From the NCBI GenBank assembly GCA_013368445.1, contig JAACJO010000010.1, forward strand, positions 248,001-312,000: a stretch of DNA of 64,000 bases, in the 5' to 3' direction. The notes beneath the pieces were generated by a model, which saw only the letters and a list, made by a program, of their open reading frames with translations, ran no database searches and was not told the DNA's origin. This document shows positions 22,810 to 34,470 of this stretch, piece by piece; within the stretch, counting starts at the first letter, position 1; every line of letters begins with the position of its first letter. Source of the stretch: Leucocoprinus leucothites (lineage: Eukaryota; Basidiomycota; Agaricomycetes; Agaricales; Agaricaceae). The translations under genes were made by a program, and so were the position numbers.

Positions 22810-23130
22810 TGAGTGATACTGGGAATCTTAACGGTACTTGACAGCATCATCAGTGAGATTTCTAACCCTTATCTCCACCTCTCTGATACTTACCTTACGA
22901 TGCTGTCTACTGTGTTCTCTGTTATGCTCTTTGTTTTTATTGGTCCGAAGACACCCCTTGATGCAACAGTAAGAGTAGCTGTAACTCGTACCACGAGAAG
23001 CAGGATTATTCCTTTCCGAGTTCGTCAAAGCAGTAGACTTGATTTACCACGACTCCTGTCTTACAATAACCGGTATACGGATATTGAATATGTTTCGATA
23101 TCTTGCATTTGTGAGGTATTCAATTTTATC
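22810..23130 (-). pseudogene. relic of a member-C-like gene
   Basis: Minus-strand similarity to member C: GAGTGATACTGGGAAT matches the 3' end of C (13590), and GTAAGAGTAGCTGTAACT to GACTTGATTTACCACGA matches 13770-13852, the helix and juxtamembrane part. Frames are broken by indels. Confidence 0.7.
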
Positions 23131-23807
23131 CCAGTCACTGGTTTCTCCACATCATAAGGACGTCACCAGAACCCATTGTGGGACTTGAAGGAAGTGGCCA
23201 GTGATGACGACAGAAAAATCCTGTAATCGATCTCTTGCGAGGATGATTTAATATCAGAATCATAGTAGGTGCGTCTCTCAAAGAATTAGCGTCAGTTGTT
23301 AGCAGGGTACGAGTAGACATTTAGAATGAAAACCAAAGATAGGAGCCTAGAAACTGATCCAAAGACATGAGGTACCGAATATGGTTGAGTGGGCCGCTTG
23401 GCTTCTCAACCAGGGATATTTTTTCTGATCTCATCAGGGCCATCGTCCAGTCACCTACTTTGTGAAGATGCCAAGTTGATTGTGTTGATTGAATGAAAAT
23501 ACTGGGCCACTGAAAAGACCCCACAATAAGAAGGGTGATGGTCAAACTGAGGGAAGCATGCACTTGGCACGTATGCCAATGGTTTGTGATTGACCTTACT
23601 TAAGCCTGACTTAAACTCCGAATTTTTTTCGAACGTTCTCTTTCAGATGGCGCACAGGTGTCGAAGCAGCAACGGGGAGCGTAGCGGTGAAGGTAGACGA
23701 CGAGGTCGGAACTCACTTTACTAGGCAGTTAGTCTGTTATGGGAGTTGTTAGAAGTAGTAGTTGCAACTGAGAGTATAGAATTGACTGTAGAATTACGAG
23801 GAAAATA

Positions 23808-25399
23808 CAGTGGCTCAAAAAACTGTCCCAATGTTTTCGCATTTTGGACATATTTGCTAATACCAGGGCAGATATATGGCCTAGCATCCTGAAAATATTC
23901 ACACAGGTACCTTGACATATTGGGCGCATATATTCCCATGATCACATGACCTTGTCCATCAATGAATTAATAATGAATTATCGAAAATATCTACTCATTG
24001 GGACAGTTTTTTGACCCTCTGTTATCTACCTACTCAATACTTTGTATGACCTCCTCTTGCCCTGATAACTGCCTCAATCCTTCTGGGCATGCTTTCTATC
24101 AGCCTTTGGCACCTTTCTGCTGGAATCTTATTCCACTCCTCTACTAGCCTCTCCCACAATTCAAATACTCCCTTGGGTGGTCTTTCATATGCCTTCAGCT
24201 GGTCCTTCAGGTAGGTCCAGAGGTGTTCAATGGGATTTAGGTCAGGGGATTGTGCAGGCCATGGTAGAACTTGAATGTTGTTGTCCACAAACCATTGTTG
24301 TCCCAGTTTTGAGGTGTGTTTTGGGTCATTATCCTGCTGGAATATCCTCTCCTCCTCCTCCATCTCCAACTTTTCAAAGCTTTCCACCACCCCATTGTCC
24401 AAAATCTCGCAGTATTGCACTGCATCCATATTCCTTGAACCTCTATCAGCTTTCCTACCCCATTCCACCCCATACACCCCCACACCATCATGTTACCACC
24501 TCCTCCATGTTTGACAGTAGGGAGAGTGGTCCTATCTGACAGTGGTTCCCCCCTCTCCTTCCAGGTATACACCTTTCCATCTGACCCAATCCTGTTGATC
24601 TTTGTTTCATCTGTCCACAACACCCTCTTCCAGTCCTCCACTGTCCAATTCCTATGTTCATGTGCAAAGTCAAGGCGTTCCTCACAATGTCACTTTTTGA
24701 GTAGAGGTCGTTTGATCTTGGTTACAGAGCGAAATCCATTATCCTGAAGGGTATTTCTGACAGTTTGGGGTGTGACAGGGTCAGACAGAGTAGAGTTAAT
24801 GAAAGTTGTAGCCTGGACAGCATTGTCTAGCTTTCCAGAGGTTATTTGGTGAATTATTGCTTTTTTATCACAAGGAGAAAGCTTGGAAGGACGTCCTCCC
24901 TTGTTGTTTTCCTTGTCCCCATCAACTTCTTTCTTGATCCTCCCAACAGTAGACTTTCCTAGACCAGTTTTATGTTCAATCTGGCGCAAGGAATAGCCAT
25001 CTTTGAGAAGAGAAGTGACTTGGGAGTATTGGGTAGAGGAGATAGCTTTCATGATGTAGTGGCAGGAAGAAAGACAGTTGTAGCCATCTCAACATGTCAA
25101 CCAAGGTCACATGATCTTGTTTATTACTCCCACGCCTGCCCTGATGCTCCCCTGGCATGTTACAAGGTAGATACTGGGAGGCTGACAGGGGGTCAAAAAA
25201 CTGTCCCAATGAGTAGATATTTTTGATAATTCATTATTAATTCATTGATGGACAAAGTCATGTGATCATGGGAATATATGCGCCCAATATGTCAAGGTAC
25301 CTGTGTGAATATTTTCAGGATGCTAGGCCATATATCTGCCCTGGTATTAGCAAATATGTCCAAAATGCAAAAACATTGGGACAGTTTTTTGAGCCACTG
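23808..25399 (-). mobile_element. Tc1/mariner-type transposon with 210 bp terminal inverted repeats
   Basis: 1592 bp element flanked by TA on both sides, inserted in the copia 3' LTR; the other LTR shows the empty site at 31428-31430. Outer ends read CAGTGGCTCAAAAAACTG. Terminal inverted repeats run 23808-24017 and 25190-25399. It encodes one transposase gene on the minus strand. Confidence 0.95.
24034..25052 (-). pseudogene. Tc1-like DD34E transposase, inactivated
   Basis: Starts MKAISSTQYSQVTSLLKDGY with a helix-turn-helix (YSLRQIEHKTGLGKSTVGRI), a GRPS AT-hook-like linker and a second HTH. The catalytic core has WTDETKI, QQDNDPKHTS and SPDLNPIEHLW; 34 residues separate the last two acidic residues, the Tc1 DD34E spacing. 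Two lesions: an in-frame TGA at 24690-24692 after LLKK, where related proteins usually have Arg, and a frameshift near 24440-24480. Otherwise about 340 codons, the usual size. It binds the element ends and cuts and joins DNA in active relatives; this copy should be dead. Confidence 0.9.
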
Positions 25400-25625
25400 T
25401 ACAACGTATTTATACTAGAATGTTCGAATTATCTCTACTATGTAGGGGACATTACACCATCGTTTCGAGGTGGTAAAGGGTACAAGTAAAACGTATAGTG
25501 AAACATGTATAGTCCACACAAAGTATCGGTGCGTAAACATAGTGGTATCTAATAATAGAATGCATATGACATAATTGAGAGTGAACACTAATATAGCAGC
25601 GTGTAAACGCGCACGTGATTCAACA

Positions 25626-25638
25626 CTCCTCCTCACTC
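25626..25638 (-). other. polypurine tract of the copia element
   Basis: Minus strand GAGTGAGGAGGAG directly precedes the 3' LTR start TGTTGAATC, the expected place for the plus-strand primer. Confidence 0.75.
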
Positions 25639-25703
25639 AAAATGGCGGGAGATGCATAATTGAGCGACTACGAAAGCACTTCGTTTAAGCGGCTATTAAA
25701 GCG

Positions 25704-28700
25704 CTAAAGAAATTCAATACCTAAAGAATAAACAAATTTATTGAAGAGAATTGAACCGAGGTTTTTCATTAGAATATCGGCAGGGTTGTTTGAGCCCTCG
25801 ATAAATTCCAACTCAATGGAACCTTCTTCAATGATATCTCGGATATAGTGGTATTGTATATCAATATGCTTCGAGCGTTTTTCTTGAACAGGGTTCTTGC
25901 TCCAGAAGATAGATCTGATATTATCACCATAGAGAATCGGAGCAGGTATTTTAAAACCTACTGTATCTCTTCGAGAAGTTGTCAAATCCACATTAGCTGG
26001 CAGCTGCAATCAGATAGCGCCATATACTCAGCTTCAGTAGATGACAAAGCGACAGTTTTCTGCTTGCGGCTAAGCCAGCTTACAGGTCCACGCGCTATTG
26101 TGACAAAGTTACCCGTAACAGATTGTCGAGATTGTCTGTCTTGCGCCCAATCACTATCAGAACAAGCAATGATGGCCTGGTTAGAAGCTCCATCAAAGAC
26201 GAGTTGATAATTGTGCGTTGATTGCAAATATTGCAGCACATGGAGTCCAGCCCGGAAGTACGCATTGGAAGGGGCAGCAGATTGCTGGGAGAGTTTGACA
26301 ACCGCAAAGGATATGTCAGGTCTCGATCCAATCATAAGATACATCAGCGATCTGACTAACTGTTGGTAATGAGTCCTAAACTTAGGATCTACCTTATCGA
26401 CATAGGGTTTGAAGATGAATCCAGATGGCAGCAGTGTGAATTTCACGCCTTTAGGAATCTCAAACTTCTCAAGAACCTTATCGAGGTATTTCACTTGATC
26501 TATATAGAGTTTTCTCTCTTTTCGATCTCGTGATATGTTCATGCCTAGGAACTCAGAAAGTTCACCTTGGTCACGACATTCCCAAGTGGTCATGAATTTT
26601 TGCTTCAACTCGGAGAGGAGCAGGGAATTCTTTTTACCCATAAAAAAGACATTATCCATGTAAACAACCGCAAAGACACGCTTGCCAGTTTTGGGATGTG
26701 TAAAATGATAAACACCAGCGTTGGACTTACAGTGCTTGAATCCAAGTTTCAGCATCGATGAAGTGAGTGCTTTCCACCAGGATAAGCCAGCTTGTTTTAG
26801 ACCGTAGATCGCTTTGCATAATCTCCAGACTTTCTTCTCATGGCCAGGAAGTTGGAACCCTTCTGGCTGCTCCATATAGATCTCTTCATCCAGATCACCA
26901 TATAAATAGGCTGTTTTGACGTCAACAGAGTGAAGGTCAAAGTCCTCAAGCGCTGCAATGCCAAGAAGTAGGCGCGCAGTCTCATATCGGACAACTGGAG
27001 AAAAGAGTTCATCAAAGTCAATTCCCTCAATTTGGGAGAACCCTTTCACAACAAGGCGAGAGCGATATTGATTATCGGACTTGATGTTATAAACCCATCT
27101 ATTTTTAATAGCTCTTCTTCCTTTTGGGAGATCAACGAGCTCATATACACCTCGCTTATGAAGCGCATCTAATTCCTCAAGCATCGCTTTTTGCCATTTG
27201 GTTTGAGTATCAGCGTCTAAGTTTGTGATATCTCGAAACTGTTTGGGAACTGGCCCGTTGGTGCATTGTGCGAGAAGGAAATCAACTAATTTTACCCCCC
27301 CTTCCTTCACGAACTTCGCAAAATCGGTAGATGACGGTTTATTGTCGATACTACTATCCGGGTGAGGGATATTCCAATTTCGGAATCTGTTCTGAGCTTC
27401 CTCATCAGAAATTGCTCCAGGAATAGGTTGATATTGGGCACGATTGCATGGTAAGTTAGGATTGAGTTCCCTATATCGTCAGATGACATCAAGAGGGTCG
27501 CTCCTATCACCATACATGTTTCCTGGTCTGTTTGGAGGTTGAACATTTCGCCTAGGACGGCGATTTTCACATTCGGTGACCCAGCGGTCAAGCCGTTCTA
27601 GTGCATCAAGATCTTCCTGGACCAAAGGTTGCAGTAGTGGTACCTCGGGTGGAGATGGAGACCGAGCATGTTTTTGTGGACCAGTTTCCTTTCGCGAAGG
27701 TCCTGGAGAAGGAGGTAACTCAACTTCTTCTTCCTCTTCTTTTGGATCGCGATCTTCCAGATCAGCGTAAGAAAGAGGTGGGCTTGGCAATCTAGGAGGT
27801 AAAGGTGTTTTAGGGCATGGAGGAGCACGAGGTGAAGGCGCACGAGGCAGCTCTCCTCCTCAAGGTGTAGGCGGATGGTCTACATGTGGAACATTTGGAA
27901 TAGTCGAGATTGGAGGAATCTCAGTGCGAGGCGGCTTGGGGTAAACCGCGGGTTTTTGATCTGGACATTTTGGGAACATCTTTTCATCAAAGATGACAGT
28001 CGGTGAGATAAACTCAGCATTCCCTCGAGTATGGTGGAGAAAGATATAATTCTTTTCCCGATCATATCCAATGAAGATCATCAATTCAGATTTCGCAGAT
28101 AATTTATTTGGGCACATTTCGTCCAGAAGGAACACATATGCAGCACAACTGAATACTCGTAGGTGACTGATGTCAGGTTTATGTCCATGTACTAACTTGA
28201 AGGGAGTTTTCCATTGGATGCGGTTCATCGATGTGCAATTGTAGATATGGGTTGCAGTGTTAATCGCGAAATCCCACCATGAATCTGGAAGACACGCGTG
28301 AAGTCGCATGGCTTGTGCCTTCTCATGCAGTGTTTGATTCAATCTTTCTGCTCGCCCGTTCTGTTGATGGACACGGGGCACACTCGGTGTGAACTCAATT
28401 CCTTTCACCCTAAGATAATCTTGCAGGGTACCTGCTACGAATTCTCCTCCTCGATCGGATGTAAATCGACAAATCAATTTGCCAAATTGGTTCTGAATGT
28501 AAGTTAGAAGCTCAACCATGTGGGGAGCTGCTTCAGCTTTTGATCGCAGAAGCACCACATGGGCAAAAGAGGAGTAGTCATCCAATAAGGTCATAACCCA
28601 TTTATACTTGTGATAAGATATGATGGGGAGCTCAAAGAGATCACTGTGAATGTGCTCGAAGGCTTCTTTGGCCCGAATTGGGTTATCATTAAAGGGTTTC

Positions 28701-31021
28701 TGGTGCATCTTCCCTTTCATGCAGCCTGGACAAGGGCGCGAATGATCAGGAATTGAAACCTGAGGTCCATTCAGCATGGAGTCTTTAATTTTGCTCAACA
28801 CACGATTAGACGGATGTCCTAAACGTTGATGCCAGGTGTTATAGTCAGGATGCTGAGCGATGTGGCTTGAAGCATTCGAATGTACAATTCGACATCTTAC
28901 TGTTTGTAGCGTAGGCTGCCACTCAGAACGAGGAGCCACTGACAAAACGGCATTGCCTGACTCATCCCAAAAGATAGTGCCATGTTTATCGGCCTCACTG
29001 CGCAACCCGGATTCCAGGAGTTGACCGGCAGACATGAGGCAATCGTGCATACCCTTTACATAGAACACAGGGGACAATGAAGTCACTGCAGTGATTGTTT
29101 TTCCATTATCATGGATCTCATGTTCGATCAAGACAGTGCCTCAACCCGATATAGATAGGGGAGCGTTCTTGTTAGCTGTCTGAATTTCACCGAATTTCCC
29201 CATTTTGATTGTAGAAAAATTGTCCAAATAGGGTGTGAAATGTGCGGAAGCACCTGAATCAAGAATCCAAGAAGCAGCCTGTGAAGGCACTTTCTTTCCC
29301 TTACAGTGGCAACATAAAGCTTTCTCACACTTAGATAGATTTACACAGCGTGGCACGGAGGTCAAATCACAATTTAATAAAAGCCCCACAGGGGCGACCG
29401 AAATAGTGCGTGATACAAGACAAGTATATACAGGAGCTGGAGACAATGTAACTAGTCCACGAAAATGTTCAGCGTGGCCAGGAGCGCTCACATGGGAGTG
29501 GGCTCGAGTGGGGCAACAGGCCCTTTCTCGGTCGTGCTGTGGCGTCACCATATCAGTGTTAATCCAATCAGAGATAGAAGAAAAGACTTGCGTTGTCCAC
29601 AACCCAGAAGTCCACCCGTCAGAATCCTCCCCCTCAGAGTCGGATTCGAGCATCGGATCAGCCGGAGGTGTTAATCTCGGTGACAGTGGGCATTTGTCCA
29701 TATCTCCTCCATAATAAGGAATTTCTTCAATTATGGAGCCCGTCATTTCGGCTTTGACCGCGAGGTTGGCGAGCCTTTCATCCCAAATCTTCAGCACTTT
29801 ATCCTTGGTAGCTTTCAAGCTTCTGCGATAATATCCCTCGGACTGAGGAGATTCGGAGATTCGCTCCTGAAGCCGTGGTGTATTCTTTCGCGCTTCTGCA
29901 ACAAGGTGGCGTGTGGATGACGAAGGGCTTGCGTTAGCCGGTTCTGCCAGCAAGGCGATCCGGTTCGCGAGGAGAGGACAGTTAGCAATAGCGGGGGCAG
30001 CAAAACCGATGGCACTGGAAGCGCCATATTGAGGAGCGATGGTGGTGACTCCAGAGGAGTTGGAGGTGTCGGCATCGGTCGCAGCTTCATTAGCAGCGCC
30101 CTTGCCTTTTTTGCCTCCTCTCTTACCGTGTTTTCCTTTTTTGCCATCTCCGCCAGGATTGCCAGATTGGGGGTTACCAGGCTTCTGGCCAGCGCCCTGA
30201 TTAGGAGGCTGCTGCTGCTGTGGCTGCTGCTGGGGCTGTGATCAAAATGGCCCTTGTTGTCCTTGCCCCTGGCATTGTTGATTGCCGGGGTTCCAGTTCT
30301 GCTGCCATTGACCGTTGGAGTGGCCGGCACGAGAAGCGGAAGCAGTCATCTTCTGGGACCAAGCAGCCTGGATGGCGCTATGGACCAGATCCCATGTAAG
30401 TTGGGACATTTGCGTTTGATTCGCAAGGATAGACTGCGCTAAGGTTTCCATCCCTTGCAGGACAGCGCGAAGCAGAATCATGGCACGGATCACCTCGGGA
30501 AGTCGTGCGGTCGCGCCTTCAATCCGAGTGAATAGAGATTCAAGCTCAGCGATGGACTGAGCCGGATCCATGTTTCCGGGGAGAGACCAGGAGACGGCGC
30601 AGACGAAGTCACCATATACTGATGCAGGACCTTGGGTGCTGTAAAGGCATTGGAGTTCGTCCCATGTGGTAGTGGGGTCTCCTTGGATGATCAAGTGAAG
30701 CATGGAATCTGGGACAGCTTGGATAAGCATGCCAATCACAGATTGCTCAAGGAAGTTCCTTCAACATTCTTCCTCAGTACAAAGCGCATGTGAAGCGGCA
30801 GCTTCTGCAGCATTCATGACATTATTGTCGACGTCCATGACTGGAGCAACAAGAGGTGGGAGTGGAGGGACCATGCCATTTGTGACAGTCCAACCCGTAA
30901 GAGGGGTTCCAGGGGTCGTGATCATAGAGAGGAATCCCTGCATCCTCATGGACCAAAACTGGTAGTTCTGGGGGCCTTGAAGGACTGGGACACGGGAAGC
31001 TCCATTGTTGATAGAAGACAT
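25704..31021 (-). pseudogene. copia gag-pol polyprotein with six in-frame TGA stops
   Basis: From ATG at 31021 the minus strand stays in a single frame to 25982, interrupted only by TGA at 30761, 30242, 29141, 27860, 27479 and 25982. A frameshift follows and the last part ends at 25704. Domains in order: Gag (to about 30240), basic Gly/Lys linker, a CHC zinc-binding stretch (CEKALCCHC), aspartic protease WILDSGASAHFT (near 29260), integrase zinc site WHQRLGH..CPGCMKGK and core HSDLFE / TSDRGGEF / GRAERLNQ (D,D,E present), reverse transcriptase KNRWVYNIKSD to YMDN (the usual YxDD has Asn in place of its second Asp), and RNase H with STEAEYMAL. Every stop is compatible with CGA to TGA. The copy cannot make its enzymes. 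Confidence 0.95.
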
Positions 31022-31260
31022 TCTGAAAAGAAGTCGTCAGTCAACATTGTTCGTTAGAAGCAGCAGGGATGCGCTAATTGAGCAAGGTTTCGAACCCAAA
31101 TCGCCTAAGGGCTAGGGTAAGACACAGAAATGAGAAGGGATGCTGGGCCCTTTACAAGGTACAGCAGTGGCACTAGGAAGCGGCCTTCCCATAACAGGTC
31201 GATCTAGTCCTTCTCAGACATCAAGCACAGTGAGCTAGTCAGCTAGTGCAATATCAAGCT

Positions 31261-31280
31261 GGCGATCGGGGCCCATAACC
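31261..31280 (-). other. candidate primer binding site of the copia element
   Basis: Directly inside the 5' LTR the minus strand begins GGTTATGGGCCCC. Position fits a tRNA primer site; I could not match the tRNA with certainty. The 240 bases from here to the gag start are leader. Confidence 0.5.
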
Positions 31281-32320
31281 TGTCGAAGCAGCAATGGGGA
31301 GCGTAGCGGTGAAGGTAGACGACGAGGTCGGAACTCACTTTACTAGGCAGTTAGTCTGTTATGGGAGTTGTTAGAAGTAGTAGTTGCAACTGAGAGTATA
31401 GAATTGACTGTAGAATTACGAGGAAAATACAACATATTTATACTAGAATGTTCGAATTATCTCTACTATGTAGGGGACATTACACCATCATTTCGAGGTG
31501 GTAAAGGGTACAAGTAAAATGTATAGTGAAACATGTATAGTGTTATGTATATTGATTATATCTAGCATTTGTTCCATCTATAATACGAAGTCAATATTAG
31601 CTTTACTTAAGTAATATTGCAATTATGTTTTTTCTTATTTGTTCTTGTATTTTCTCGTTTGTTTTGATTCATTTACTTTGTCTGGTTACGACTCGTTATG
31701 ACTTGTTTAGTTTTGTTTGTATTTTGATGACATGTGATTGTTAAATATAGCTGCGCTATATTTGGACTTACCTTGTGATCGATCAGATGATCAAAGAAGA
31801 ACTTCTTTAGAAGAACTTCTAAAGCTTCTTTGACAGATCGCGTCTTATATAGTTTAATTAGCGTTAAGGAAGCTGTACGCTTCTCTTCTTTCATTAGAAG
31901 CCCTTAGCCCTAGTTAATAATAGATACCGACTTGTATCGTATATAAGTCGTCGACATCTACCAAGGAGAAACATCGTTTCTACTTGGTTAGGTGGAGACT
32001 CAATATGAGCCTTTATCTATACAAAGTCAAATTGAACTTAAGCTCTAAGATCTCAATTACTAAAGTCTTAACTCTATAATCGCTGTATTATAACTCTGAC
32101 TTAGTAAACGACTTTGTCGCTTACCGAGAAGGAGTCCCCTTTGATAAGATCAACTCGATACTTATCGCGCCAGCTTAGGACCGGGCCGGTGTCACTATAA
32201 CATATAGTCCACACGAAGTATCGGTGTGTAAACATAGTGGTATCTAATAATAGAATGCATATGACATAATTGAGAGTGAACACTAATATAGCAGCGTGTA
32301 AACGTGCACGTGATTCAACA
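31281..32320 (-). repeat. 5' LTR of the copia element, split by a solo LTR
   Basis: LTR parts 31281-31540 and 32208-32320, total 373 bp, once the inserted 662 bp element and one copy of its TATAG target duplication are removed. Confidence 0.95.
31541..32202. mobile_element. solo LTR, 662 bp, nested in the copia 5' LTR
   Basis: Begins TGTTATGTATATTG and ends CACTATAACA, so TG..CA with the short inverted repeat TGTTAT/ATAACA, flanked by TATAG on both sides (31536-31540, 32203-32207). No internal coding region, hence an LTR-LTR recombination product. The parent family, gypsy or copia, cannot be decided from the LTR alone. Confidence 0.85.
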
Positions 32321-32359
32321 ACAGGTACGATTGAAAATCGAGTCTTTTCTCTCCTACTA

Positions 32360-33512
32360 CAGTAGGGGACACTTAAAGCCCGCTACCCCTTGTTTCTCAC
32401 GATCGGCTCGTTGAATTCATGGAAAATTTTGGCATGGAGCTCAGACCGATTTTAGAGACGTTTTGGCATAGTTTTCATAATTTTCCCACGGGTTTTTGAC
32501 TGTGCCAATTATTTTTGGGAAATTTCCGAAAGTATAGGCATTAGGAATGAGCTTAAGAGCCAATAATTACCTCAAGATGTATAATATCCTGCTATGAAAC
32601 CGCCCGATGACCTTTCCGCTTGCAAAATGTCCATGCAGCAACCTTTCCAGTGAGCCTGACCCAATATACACTCATAAATTTCCATAATCGATTGATGAAA
32701 TATCTGATGAGATCAACTGGGCGTAAATCACGTGTCGCAATTGCAGCACATGCATCTTCAAGAGTCCTCTTCAGAGCCTGGTGATAGCGATACTTGCACC
32801 AGCCCCAATACTTGTAAATAATTAGCAGAAGTCAATCATCTTAATGAGATGCATACCATTTGGTTCACAATGAAATTTGGGCAAGAAGATACATTCATGA
32901 CCAGCAGCATGAATGATTATCTCGAGTAATGACTCTTGGTTTACAAAGTTACCTTGCTGACTGAGCAAATGAGCCATGCTTTCGCAGTACTTCCATATCT
33001 GCGGTCTGCATGGTGTTGTGGTAGATCCTGATCTAAAATGGCAGCTGATGGAGGTGGGGCGGCTGCTGTGAGTCACTCTGTGGGTATCTGGTAGAAATTG
33101 GGGTGCTGTGATTGATTCCAAAGGCCAGTAATGTTCCTTCACACCCCCTCCCTTGGTCGCACCGGGGGAATATGGGTGGGAGAAGTCCAGGAAGAATATT
33201 CTTGGGTATTATTTGTTGATTTAATTATGCAATAACCGCTCGATGAAATCGCAGTATTTTTTGGGATTAAACCCGGACTATTAAAAGGAGTCGTGTCCAC
33301 ATGTTTTTGGAATTTTACTATTGGTTTTCAGCATTTTTGCCAAAATTTTGGACATACCATCAATAATTGGCATTTTACGGGACAACCGCTCGATGAAAAT
33401 CCATAAATCAAGGTTCATTCGAAAGCTCTTGATGAGATCTATCGATTGACGGTACTTTTAATAGATTTCTATTACTTTGACAAAACTAGTCGAGTCTAAG
33501 TGTCCCCTACTG
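32360..33512 (-). mobile_element. 1153 bp TA-flanked DNA transposon remnant
   Basis: Perfect 16 bp inverted ends CAGTAGGGGACACTTA, flanked by TA (32358-32359 and 33513-33514). The empty site is seen in unit 1 (CTACTATAGTCG near 19690). Contains the 3' part of a transposase gene, see next entry; too short to be autonomous. Confidence 0.9.
32592..33142 (-). pseudogene. C-terminal fragment of a DDE transposase
   Basis: Minus strand gives CIFLPKFHCEPN, then a break or intron at about 32816-32862, then YWGWCKYRYHQALKRTLEDA, RDLRPVDLIRYFINRLWKFM and a C-terminus CKRKGHRAVS at 32592. The pattern FxPKFHCELN..E.YWGWCKYRYRE and RRFINR..RFMSAY is that of a transposase family common in basidiomycete genomes. 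The N-terminal DNA-binding part and the first catalytic Asp are missing. Confidence 0.75.
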
Positions 33513-33788
33513 TATAGCTAACCATCCTTTCTCATCCAGGAACTCACGCTTCGAGTTTTGTACTTGAACCAAGAAAACCTAAAGCCTGGATCACTCTCCA
33601 AATTTTACATGACCGAATCTGGCCTAGCTCATACACTAAGTATGACCGAAGTCGTTGCAGCCTAAAACACACAGCTTCGAGCAAAATCGGCAGGCTATGT
33701 GCATCCCAAGGAAACACGATTTCGCCGGCTGCCACTGTCTATTTTGAATATATTTTCAGTTCTTTTGACCCTCGCTCTAAGGACAGTC

Positions 33789-34470
33789 ATGAACTTGACC
33801 CCCCAGCAAAGGATGGAAGCAAAGGCGCGGAGGAGGGAGGCGTCAGGTGGTCAGGGAAGTTCTTTACAAGTATGTAACCCCTCGCTCTTTATCACATCTT
33901 TGAACATCTCCTTACACTACTTTCTGCCAGACCCCAGTTCCCATTCATCCAAAACGGGCGCGACTGCTGGCCTCCACCAACCCACCTCCATCTCGCCCAT
34001 CCACACCCCCGCCTCTCTACGAGGAGCTTCCCGTTCCCTCCGACCTGTTCACCCACTTAAACCATGCTGAAGCCGGATTACGCCAGCCCGAACAGGTCAA
34101 TAAGGGGAAACCAGACAAGCCAAGCTGGTGGCGGACAAGGAAGGGGATCACTCTCATTGTTATGAACATGATCGTCCTTGGTGCTATTCTTGGCGGAGTA
34201 CTAGGCTCAACGCTTCGAACTGGCGAGGACCATCCAGCGCCTGGAGTAACTTTTCCAGGCTCCCAACTACACCGACCCTTCCCAGGCAGCTCGATCGTAT
34301 CAACACCCGAAACCATGCCCTCTGCTGACATAATTACCACCACTGTTACTGGTTCCCAGATGTCGACCGTCGATCCTGCGTCGGGGCTTAGTACTACTCC
34401 AGATACTACTGTCGGGAGAGGCCCCTTAATCTCAACGACAAATATGCCTACGCCCTTCCCCACTGGCTAG
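33789..34470 (+). CDS. PPxY single-pass membrane protein, family member E
   Basis: Model join(33789..33869,33931..34470), 206 codons; 81 bp exon 1 and 61 bp intron exactly as in member D. Reads MNLTPQQRMEAKARRREASG ... SSLQ, then TPVPIHPKRARLLASTNPPP, TPPPLYEELP (PPxY), KPSWWRTRKGIT, membrane helix (LIVMNMIVLGAILGGVLGST) and a Thr/Ser/Pro-rich tail ending FPTG. Differences from D are spread as substitutions with no frame damage, so both copies have probably stayed under some selection. The upstream region was interrupted by a 1.15 kb transposon whose right end lies about 275 bp before the ATG, which may alter its expression. Function unknown. Confidence 0.75.

Larger units (their letters stand above)
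23659..25625 (-). repeat. 3' LTR of the copia element, split by a Tc1-like transposon
   Basis: LTR parts 23659-23807 and 25402-25625, total 373 bp excluding the nested element and its duplicated TA. Ends are TGTCGAAG and ATTCAACA, so TG..CA. Confidence 0.95.
23659..32320 (-). mobile_element. Ty1/copia LTR retrotransposon, full length but decayed
   Basis: Element of 8662 bp in the window, flanked by 5 bp direct repeats ACAGG (23654-23658 and 32321-32325). Its genes are on the minus strand, so the 5' LTR is the right one. LTRs are 373 bp after removing nested insertions. Gene order is gag, protease, integrase, reverse transcriptase, RNase H, which defines copia. The unfilled target site can be read in unit 1 at about 19658. 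The LTRs differ at only 7 positions, so the insertion is not ancient and follows the segmental duplication. Confidence 0.95.
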
